This document shows, piece by piece, positions 57,620-64,000 of a stretch of 64,000 nucleotides of DNA (within the stretch, counting starts at the first letter, position 1; the number at the start of each line of letters is the position of its first letter). The position numbers and the translations under genes were made by a program. The DNA is from Neobacillus sp. FSL H8-0543 (GTDB lineage: Bacteria; Bacillota; Bacilli; Bacillales; Cytobacillaceae). The stretch is taken from contig NZ_CP151943.1 in NCBI RefSeq assembly GCF_038592905.1, positions 778,001-842,000 of the forward strand. Reading direction: 5' to 3'. The notes under the pieces are model-generated. The model saw nothing but the letters and a program-made list of their open reading frames with translations, was not told where the DNA came from and searched no databases.

Positions 57620-58350
57620 AAGCGTTTATTAAAGACAGTTCCATTACCGACCAACTGGGTTTTGTCCTTAAGAGACCTTATTAAAGACATTTCACCAGTT
57701 TCCTTGTTGGGTTTTGTCTTTAAGAGGGCTTATTATAGACATTTCACCAGTTTCCTTGTTAGGTTTTGTCTTTAAGCAAGCCTATTACAGACTTTCCACC
57801 AGTTTCCTTGTTAGGTTTTGTCTTTAAGCAAGCCTATTACAGACTTTCCACCAGTTTCCTTGTTAGGTTTTGTCTTTAAGCAAGCCTATACAGACTTTCC
57901 ACCAGTTTCCTTGTTGGGTTTTGTCTTTAAGAGGGCTTATTAAAGACATTTCACCAGTTTCCTTGTTAGGTTTTGTCTTTAAGAGGGCTTATTATAGACA
58001 TTTCACCAGTTTCCTTGTTGGGTTTTGTCTTTAAGCAAGTTTACAGACTTTCCACCAGTTTCCTTGTTAAAGCAAGCCTATTACAGACTTTCCACCAGTT
58101 TCCTTGTTAGGTTTTGTCTTTAAGCAAGCCTATTACAGACTTTCCACCAGTTTCCTTGTTAGTTTCCTTGTTAAGTTTTGTCTTTAAGCAAGCCTATTAC
58201 AGACATTTCACCAGTTTCCTTGTTAGGTTTTGTCTTTAAGCGCCCTCCTAGTAGACAATTCACTGGTTACCTTGTTGCGTTTTGTCCTTTAGACAGTTCA
58301 TTAAAGAAGTTCCCCTTATCGCCCAAAGGGTTTTGTCTTTAAGAGCGCTT
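57620..58350. repeat. 52-bp tandem repeat array between ispH and yqfO
   Basis: About 13 units marked by TTTTGTC at 57660, 57712, 57764, 57816, 57868, 57919, 57971, 58023, 58112, 58176, 58228, 58280 and 58331; one unit near 58070 has lost the mark. The unit core is ACCAGTTTCCTTGTT then TTTTGTCTTTAAG. Two subtypes differ after TTTAAG: GAGGGCTTATTAAAGAC (forms a GTCTTTAA/TTAAAGAC hairpin) and CAAGCCTATTACAGAC. Edge units are degenerate. 52 is not a multiple of three and no long frame exists. Confidence 0.95.
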
Positions 58351-58376
58351 AATTGGTAGCAGACTAATAAATACCA

Positions 58377-59495
58377 TTAAATTGTCTGAAATGGATCAGT
58401 ATTCACTTCTGATGGGAAAATTTCAACCTCATATCCTGAATCCATACACATTTTCTTTAAAGTATCAGTAAGTCCCTGTTTCATGATTTTCTCCACATTA
58501 TGCCCGGGATCAATCATGTTTAGGCCCTGCATCATCGCATCATGTGCGGTGTGATAATAAATATCACCTGTTACATATACGTCAGCACCTTTAAATTTGG
58601 CATGAGTGAAATATTTATTTCCATCCCCGCCCAATACCGCAACTTTTTTTACTTTTGACGTTAAATCACCAACAACACGTACGGTTTTAACATTAAGAGC
58701 CGATTTAACCTTTTCAGCGAATTCTGCTAAAGTCATCTCATTAATCTTTCCGATTCTCCCAAGGCCAAGCACTTCACCTTGGTTATCTACTGGGTAAACA
58801 TCATAGGCGACCTCTTCGTATGGATGTGCCTTTAACATTGCCATGATTACCTTTTTAAGCTGAAGCTCGGGAACAATCGTTTCAATCCGCACCTCATCAA
58901 CTGTCTCTAAATGACCTTGTGTCCCAATTGTTGGATTTGTGTTTTCTCCTGGTAAAAATCGACCGCTGCCATCGGTTGTAAAGGAACAATGACTATAATT
59001 GCCAATATGACCCGCCCCAGCATTACCCAGTGCGTCCAAGACCTTTTCAGCATCACTTCTAGGAACGAATACAACAACTTTCTTGAGCTTTATTTCATAA
59101 GTAGGTACCAATACTTCTGTTTTTTCTAAACCTAGGGCCTCAGCAAGTAAATCATTCACACCGCCTGTAGCTACATCGAGATTCGTATGGGCAGCATACA
59201 CGGCAATATCATGCTTTAAAAGCTTTTCAATCATTCTTCCTTGAACCGTATCGGTAATTACATTTTTTAGCGGACGAAAGATCGGCGGATGATGGGCAAT
59301 AATTAACTGGACATTGCTTGCTATGGCTTCATCTATAACCTCTTCTAACACATCAAGTGCAATCATCACCCGATCCACTTTCTTATTTAATCGACCGACC
59401 TGCAGGCCAATTTTATCCCCCTCCATCGCCAATCCTTTAGGAGAGAACTGTTCAAAAAGTTGAATGATTTCATGCCCGTTCACTTTCTTCATCAT
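58377..59495 (-). CDS. yqfO: Nif3-like dinuclear metal-centre protein YqfO
   Basis: A 372-residue Nif3/NIF3L1-family protein. IIAHHPPIFRPLK and AAHTNLDVATGGVND give His and Asp ligands of the two-metal site; ETGDIYYHTAHDAMMQGLNMIDPGHNVEK closes the C-terminal half; the middle domain is the PII-like insertion of the long form. Function unknown (possibly GTP cyclohydrolase I-related annotation). Overlaps the trmK stop region by 26 nt. Confidence 0.9.
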   Translation of the reverse strand: MMKKVNGHEIIQLFEQFSPKGLAMEGDKIGLQVGRLNKKVDRVMIALDVLEEVIDEAIASNVQLIIAHHPPIFRPLKNVITDTVQGRMIEKLLKHDIAVYAAHTNLDVATGGVNDLLAEALGLEKTEVLVPTYEIKLKKVVVFVPRSDAEKVLDALGNAGAGHIGNYSHCSFTTDGSGRFLPGENTNPTIGTQGHLETVDEVRIETIVPELQLKKVIMAMLKAHPYEEVAYDVYPVDNQGEVLGLGRIGKINEMTLAEFAEKVKSALNVKTVRVVGDLTSKVKKVAVLGGDGNKYFTHAKFKGADVYVTGDIYYHTAHDAMMQGLNMIDPGHNVEKIMKQGLTDTLKKMCMDSGYEVEIFPSEVNTDPFQTI

Positions 59496-60201
59496 TCAAA
59501 ACCTCCTCTGCCAGCTTTAGCTTAGTAATAAGCTCCTGTTTCTTTTCATCTGTTTCAATAGATGGTGCGGCACTTTCAAGCTGCTCGTATATTCGTTGCC
59601 AATTCTTCTGTTCTAAGCCCCATTTTTTCTTAAATGCATCTTCTTTTCTTTGAAGCAAGAAGGGTCCAAATAAAAGTCCTATTTCCATTTGTCCGGAATT
59701 ATAAGGATTACCGGGATTTCCTTTTTCAGCAACTAATACTTCATATATCTTTCCATCTTCTTCTATAATCTCTTCCGCAATCAGTTCCCACTTATTTTCA
59801 AGGAGCCATGTACGGATTGAAATCGCATTAATATTCGGCTGCAAGACAAGCCTCTGTACCGAACCAAGCTTTTCTTTCCCTTGTTCTAGAATATTTGCGA
59901 TTAAGCTTCCGCCCATTCCGGCAATGGTGATACAATCAGCCTCCTCTGGCTGAAGTACAGCTAAACCATCACCCATTCGAACAGATATTTTATCCGCCAA
60001 TCCCTCAGATAAAACATTCCTTTCTGCAGACTTAAACGGTCCCAGCACCACTTCCCCTGCGATTGCATATGTAATCTGTTTATTTTTTATTAGATAACAT
60101 GGTAAATATGCATGATCAGAACCTATGTCTGCCACCCTTGACCCACTTGGAACATACTTTGCAACCGCAGCTAAACGCGCTGATAATTTATCTGTATTCA
60201 A
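59470..60201 (-). CDS. trmK: tRNA (adenine(22)-N1)-methyltransferase TrmK
   Basis: A 243-residue methyltransferase. VADIGSDHAYLPCYL is the SAM loop and DCITIAGMGGSLIANILEQG the catalytic region of the TrmK family, which adds m1A22 to tRNA. Long C-terminal coiled part. Start is TTG at 60201 with AAGGTG upstream; a GTG four codons earlier is less likely. Overlaps yqfO. Confidence 0.92.
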   Translation of the reverse strand: MNTDKLSARLAAVAKYVPSGSRVADIGSDHAYLPCYLIKNKQITYAIAGEVVLGPFKSAERNVLSEGLADKISVRMGDGLAVLQPEEADCITIAGMGGSLIANILEQGKEKLGSVQRLVLQPNINAISIRTWLLENKWELIAEEIIEEDGKIYEVLVAEKGNPGNPYNSGQMEIGLLFGPFLLQRKEDAFKKKWGLEQKNWQRIYEQLESAAPSIETDEKKQELITKLKLAEEVLNDEESERA

Positions 60202-60252
60202 AAAACACCACACCTTAATCTTATTTATGTATAAACATTCGCTAAATATAGT

Positions 60253-60285
60253 ATAAAAAAAGTCCTTTACATATGCAAAGGACCT
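60253..60285 (-). terminator. Terminator of cccA
   Basis: Stem GTCCTTT / AAAGGAC around CATATG, followed on the minus strand by TTTTTTTATAC. Confidence 0.85.
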
Positions 60286-60301
60286 TTCTTTAATAAAATT
60301 A

Positions 60302-60667
60302 TTACTTCAAAGTGGCTAACCAATCTGCCATAGCTTCAGCTTGTTCAGGCTTAACCATACCCCCAGGCATATTTCCTTTACCTTTAACCACGATGTCCAT
60401 AATATCTTCCTTTGATAACTTATCACCGACACCCGTTAATGCAGGACCCATACCACCTTCATAGTTACCGCCATGGCAGCCTATACAAGAAGACTTGTAA
60501 GTATCTTCAGGCTTAGCTGCAACTGTTTCAGCAGTTTCAGTACCGCCTTCTTTTTCCTTGGCTAAATCCTTGCTATCCCCGAGGCCTTTGAAAGAGAATA
60601 AGAACATTAGTGCGATTCCAACAATCGCGATAAGAGCGAAAGGAATAAGTGGATTTCGTTTCATCAT
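60302..60667 (-). CDS. cccA: Membrane-anchored cytochrome c550
   Basis: A 121-residue protein with N-terminal membrane anchor (PFALIAIVGIALMFLFSF), charged linker and a small cytochrome c domain: SCIGCHG binds haem c and GNMPGGM gives the distal Met ligand. It shuttles electrons on the outer membrane face. The second Met (60664) is also a possible start. Confidence 0.95.
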   Translation of the reverse strand: MMKRNPLIPFALIAIVGIALMFLFSFKGLGDSKDLAKEKEGGTETAETVAAKPEDTYKSSCIGCHGGNYEGGMGPALTGVGDKLSKEDIMDIVVKGKGNMPGGMVKPEQAEAMADWLATLK

Positions 60668-60851
60668 ATAACCTCCCTTATGTACGTATAACTGTAAATA
60701 ATACTAACACTACAAACAACTTCTATTTTACTTGAAAAATCCTAGAAGGAAAAGACCCAAACATACTTTAGCATGATAATATTTATAAAAAAGGTAACAC
60801 ACTGATACTTTCAGTTTTCCGTCACGCCATTAACCTTCCCTATTTCGCCTT

Positions 60852-60962
60852 TTAACAACCAACTAATCTGGTAATAACGGTTCTTTGTATTTCTAAAGTA
60901 CACTCACCAATTTCCAGAAGCTTCGCATCACGCAGCATTCTTTCAACATGGTATTCCTTCAT
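60852..60962 (-). pseudogene. Relic of an acyl-CoA dehydrogenase C terminus
   Basis: A 36-codon remnant reads MKEYHVERMLRDAKLLEIG then ECTLEIQRTVITRLVGC. Acyl-CoA dehydrogenases end in (G)GYGY.KEYPVERM.RDAKI..IYEGTSEIQR.VIAR, so about 25 of 36 positions agree. Upstream on the minus strand CTAGGGGGATATG still suggests LGGY but in another frame, and a stop codon is in frame just before the ATG. The rest of the gene is missing. The remainder of 60668-61302 is A+T-rich with no other gene. Confidence 0.75.
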
Positions 60963-61241
60963 ATCCCCCTAGATAACCTTTAGATACGTTTTCAATTTTA
61001 TTATACTTGGGGTTCACCCATTTTCCCAACATTAATAATATTTAAAATAAATTATATTATTCAAAAACAAACAAAAATAAAGTATGATAAGAATAGGTCA
61101 CAATAATAAGCAATTTCCGAACGTAGTACTTTCAAAGATCTTTAATTGCGAACCAAAGTTTTTTATTATGTCCATTTGCAAACTGAAAGACAATTCAGTA
61201 AAATAAATACAAGAAAGTGCTTACATTAACAATTTTGAAAT

Positions 61242-61278
61242 AAAAAAATAGTTTACCCCTGTAAATAGAAGTAAACTA
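61242..61278 (-). terminator. Terminator of sigA
   Basis: Perfect 8-bp stem TAGTTTAC / GTAAACTA with a 14-nt loop and T7 on the minus strand. Confidence 0.85.
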
Positions 61279-61302
61279 CCTTTTTTTGTATTTCAAATGA
61301 TT

Positions 61303-62433
61303 TTACTCTAAAAAGTCTTTCAAGCGCTTGCTTCTACTTGGATGCCGTAACTTACGCAAGGCTTTTGCTTCAATCTGGCGAATCCGTTCTCGAGTTACAC
61401 CAAAAACCTTTCCAACTTCTTCAAGAGTACGAGTGCGTCCATCATCTAAACCAAAGCGTAAACGTAAAACGTTTTCTTCACGATCTGTAAGGGTATCGAG
61501 CACATCTTCAAGCTGTTCTTTTAATAATTCATAGGCAGCATGCTCTGAAGGAGAGGTTGCATCCTGATCCTCGATAAAGTCACCAAGGTGCGAATCATCT
61601 TCTTCACCAATCGGTGTTTCAAGCGAGACTGGTTCTTGTGCAATCTTTAATATTTCTCTAACCTTGTCTGGAGTCAGATCCATATCTTCACCAATTTCTT
61701 CAGGTGATGGTTCACGACCCAAGTCTTGAAGTAACTGACGTTGAACGCGAATTAACTTATTTATGGTTTCAACCATATGAACAGGGATACGTATCGTTCT
61801 TGCTTGGTCAGCAATTGCACGAGTGATAGCTTGGCGTATCCACCATGTAGCATAGGTACTAAACTTAAATCCTTTACGGTAATCAAATTTTTCTACCGCT
61901 TTGATTAAGCCCATATTTCCTTCTTGAATAAGGTCAAGAAACAACATGCCACGGCCAACATAACGCTTCGCAATACTAACAACAAGACGAAGGTTTGCCT
62001 CAGCTAGACGGCGTTTCGCTTCTTCATCGCCTTCTTCAATGCGATTTGCCAGTTTGATTTCCTCTTCACCGGACAGTAAATCGACACGACCAATCTCTTT
62101 TAAATACATTCGAACAGGATCATTAATTTTAACTCCGGGAGGAACACTTAAATCATTTAGATCAAACTCATCATCATCTTCTTTTGCTAATTTTTTTGCA
62201 CTTGGACCTTCTTCGTCACTTTCTCCAACTAATTCAATTCCTTGCTCACCGAGGAATTCTAAGAATTCATCCATTTGCTCAGAATCTAAATCAAAATTAG
62301 CCATCTTTTCAGCAATATCGTCATGGGCCAGGACACCGGTTTTTTTTCCCAGTACAACTAACTGGTCTTTAACTTGTTCTAAGGTCAACTCATTTTCAGT
62401 TGCCTCTTTTGAACGGGCTGATTTTTCAGCCAT
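61303..62433 (-). CDS. sigA: RNA polymerase primary sigma factor SigA
   Basis: A 376-residue group 1 sigma-70. Acidic short region 1.1, [14 protein letters not shown] region 1.2, then [46 protein letters not shown] regions 2.1-2.4, and [22 protein letters not shown] region 4.2. ATG at 62433 follows GGAAGGAGGGGG. It is 42 nt after dnaG, in the dnaG-sigA operon that is usual in Firmicutes. Confidence 0.98.
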   Translation of the reverse strand: MAEKSARSKEATENELTLEQVKDQLVVLGKKTGVLAHDDIAEKMANFDLDSEQMDEFLEFLGEQGIELVGESDEEGPSAKKLAKEDDDEFDLNDLSVPPGVKINDPVRMYLKEIGRVDLLSGEEEIKLANRIEEGDEEAKRRLAEANLRLVVSIAKRYVGRGMLFLDLIQEGNMGLIKAVEKFDYRKGFKFSTYATWWIRQAITRAIADQARTIRIPVHMVETINKLIRVQRQLLQDLGREPSPEEIGEDMDLTPDKVREILKIAQEPVSLETPIGEEDDSHLGDFIEDQDATSPSEHAAYELLKEQLEDVLDTLTDREENVLRLRFGLDDGRTRTLEEVGKVFGVTRERIRQIEAKALRKLRHPSRSKRLKDFLE

Positions 62434-62475
62434 ATGTCCCCCTCCTTCCAGAATAAAAGACATTAAAAATGGAAT

Positions 62476-64000
62476 CTATAGCGATTTACGCAACTGATTA
62501 ATTTCAGTACCAATTGCAGCAGCTCTTTTAATATCACTTTGTCGCTCTGCTTCTTTCATTTCCACTTCTTTTTCTCTTATCTTTAACAATTTTTGATAAT
62601 TCAACACCTGTTTGATATAATCAGATAATTCTTGTGTGCTGATTTCATCGTTTATGGACATCATTTCAATCGTAACAACTATTCTTCTAAGATTTTCATC
62701 TTGGATATAGGATAAAAATGCACTTGAATTAGGATTCAAATGATCTTCATAAAATCCAAACAAATAAGTTATTATCGCTTGATGCTCATCGATGTTAAAC
62801 GTGTTACTCTTCAACATATCCTGAACCTTAAAAGCAACATCCCGGTTTTTTAGCATATGCGCAATTAAACGTCTCTCAGCCGTAACATGTTTCGGTTTTA
62901 ATTCATTCTCTTGTTTGGGTATAAATACAGGCTTATTGTTTGTAGAATTACTGTTTGATTTTCGCTTTTCAGAAAAAAACATTTGTTTTTGTTGCTGTTT
63001 TAGTGCATCCAATGATAGTGAAAATTCAGATGCCAATTGCCGCAAATAATGATCCTTTTCTACAGCTTTCGTCAATGTACTAATTTCTTTAAGTATTTCT
63101 TCTATATACGCAAGCCTATCTCCTTCATTTTGAAGATTTTTTCCTCTTCGAAAATAAAGAAATTTAAATGACATCCAGGTTAGACTCGCCCCAATTACTT
63201 CATTTCGGAATTTTTCCAGACCATTTTTCTTAATATAATCATCCGGATCTAGACCATCAGGCATCATCGCTACTTTAACAGGACAGTCAGCATCATTAAG
63301 TAGAGTTCCTGCCCGAAAAGCAGCCTCAATTCCAGGTTTATCTGAATCGTAACAGATGGTTACGGACTGGACATTTTGACGACGGATTAAAGAAATATGT
63401 TCTTGCGTCAATGATGTTCCCATTGTCGCGACGCCATTTTCAATTCCTGCTCGATCTGCAGCAATTACATCGGCAAATCCTTCAAAGAGAACGACATGTT
63501 GTAATTTTCGAATACTCGGCTTAGCTTGATGAAAATTGTATAAAATTTTACTTTTATTAAAGATTGCTGTTTCGGGACTATTTAAATATTTGGGCTCATC
63601 GGCCCCCAATGATCTCCCAGAAAAGGCAATCGGTTTTCCATTGCGATCAAAAATCGGAAACATAATTCGATCCCGAAATCTGTCAAAGAAAGTCCCGTCT
63701 CTCTCACGTTTGATAATCAGTCCAGCTTTTTCCATTCCTTCAGGTGAAAAACCTCGTTTTGTAAGAAATTTATATACAAAATCCCAGGAATTTAAGGAAT
63801 AGCCAATTTGAAATTTATCAATCGATTCTCTAGTAAAACCTCTTTGAAGTAAATACTCTAATGCATGTTGACCATCTTTTGTATTTACCAATAAATGGTG
63901 GTAAAATTTAAGTAATAGCTCATGTGCATCAAGCATCACTTGAAGCTCTGGAGAAACACTAATCTTTTTCCCAGTTGCTATAGAGTTTATCTGCAAGTCA
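62476..64000 (-). CDS. dnaG: DNA primase DnaG, N terminus beyond the window
   Basis: The open frame runs to the right edge, giving about 508 residues of a protein near 600; the zinc-binding domain is missing. ALEYLLQRGFTRESIDKFQIGYS begins the RNA polymerase core, VVLFEGFADVIAADRAGI and TICYDSDKPGIEAA carry the TOPRIM Glu and Asp residues, and the C-terminal third is the DnaB-interacting helical domain. It makes RNA primers at replication forks. The TTG at 63996 is internal, not a start. Confidence 0.97.
   Translation of the reverse strand, partial: DLQINSIATGKKISVSPELQVMLDAHELLLKFYHHLLVNTKDGQHALEYLLQRGFTRESIDKFQIGYSLNSWDFVYKFLTKRGFSPEGMEKAGLIIKRERDGTFFDRFRDRIMFPIFDRNGKPIAFSGRSLGADEPKYLNSPETAIFNKSKILYNFHQAKPSIRKLQHVVLFEGFADVIAADRAGIENGVATMGTSLTQEHISLIRRQNVQSVTICYDSDKPGIEAAFRAGTLLNDADCPVKVAMMPDGLDPDDYIKKNGLEKFRNEVIGASLTWMSFKFLYFRRGKNLQNEGDRLAYIEEILKEISTLTKAVEKDHYLRQLASEFSLSLDALKQQQKQMFFSEKRKSNSNSTNNKPVFIPKQENELKPKHVTAERRLIAHMLKNRDVAFKVQDMLKSNTFNIDEHQAIITYLFGFYEDHLNPNSSAFLSYIQDENLRRIVVTIEMMSINDEISTQELSDYIKQVLNYQKLLKIREKEVEMKEAERQSDIKRAAAIGTEINQLRKSL

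Noticed and set aside
57493..57690. Minus-strand small reading frame across the ispH terminator
   Set aside because: It crosses the terminator and first repeats, lacks a ribosome site and has an unlikely composition.
57620..58350. CRISPR array
   Set aside because: The whole 52-bp period is repeated without unique spacers, and no cas genes are nearby.
61212..61225. Catabolite-response (cre) site AGAAAGTGCTTACA
   Set aside because: Two mismatches at key positions and no intact gene correctly placed; the only nearby coding remnant is the acyl-CoA dehydrogenase relic.

Overview
The window is a chromosomal segment of a low-GC, endospore-former-type Firmicute of the family Bacillaceae (Bacillus/Neobacillus-like). 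Evidence: strong GGAGG-type ribosome binding sites, frequent TTG/GTG starts, A+T-rich intergenic DNA, and gene order that largely follows the Bacillus subtilis yqh-yqg-yqf region (lipM, yqhL, gcvPB-gcvPA-gcvT, yqhH-yqhG, yqzE, comGA-GG, yqgY-X-W-U-T, glcK, yqgQ, gluP, yqgN, rpmG, pst operon, pbpA, yqgE, sodA, yqgC, yqgB, yqfZ, ispG, yqfX, yqfW, zur, yqfT, nfo, cshB, yqfQ, ispH, yqfO, trmK, cccA, sigA, dnaG). No tRNA, rRNA, prophage, transposase or CRISPR array was seen. Family assignments are from reading the protein sequences, not from database searches.

Layout. 1-3.4 kb: copper module (copA, cut by the left edge; copZ), a CcdA/DsbD-like membrane protein and a small secreted Met-rich protein. 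3.4-7.7 kb: a B12-dependent ribonucleotide reductase gene (nrdJ) split into three in-frame exons by two group I introns; the larger one encodes a PD-(D/E)xK homing endonuclease; tandem NrdR boxes lie upstream. 7.9-14.2 kb: SRPBCC protein, lipM, yqhL and the glycine cleavage operon behind a tandem glycine riboswitch with an intrinsic terminator. 14.3-17 kb: SNF2 helicase and YqhG, then a dispersed structured repeat. 17.1-21.4 kb: seven-gene comG competence pilus operon plus yqzE. 21.6-31.6 kb: a SufR-like regulator, small membrane proteins, MidA-type methyltransferase, MBL hydrolase, lipoprotein, LysM-M14 peptidase, glucokinase, rhomboid protease. 31.6-36.2 kb: ldh, DUF92, folate enzyme, L33 and a coupled DUF4912/glycosyltransferase pair. 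36.4-40.9 kb: phosphate uptake operon pstSCAB-phoU behind a four-repeat Pho box. 40.9-50.7 kb: class B PBP, MFS, MnSOD, Fnr-type regulator, second copy of the dispersed repeat, ispG and small membrane proteins. 50.8-57.5 kb: zinc uptake (znuCB-zur), endonuclease IV, CshB helicase, YqfQ, IspH. 57.6-58.35 kb: a 52-bp tandem repeat array. 58.4-64 kb: yqfO, trmK, cccA, an acyl-CoA dehydrogenase relic, sigA and the 3' part of dnaG (cut by the right edge).

Functional links: LipM makes the octanoyl precursor for lipoylated GcvH, the partner of the adjacent GcvT/GcvP proteins; metal homeostasis appears twice (Cu: CopZ/CopA; Zn: Zur/ZnuBC); IspG and IspH are both MEP isoprenoid enzymes with Fe-S clusters. 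The most notable feature is the double group I intron insertion in nrdJ: the larger intron lies inside the catalytic N-x-C-x-E codons, the other in a conserved GGSRRG/AQM loop, and both use nearly identical 5' splice-site pairing. The tandem array at 57.6 kb and the TIR-bounded structured repeat are the main non-coding puzzles.
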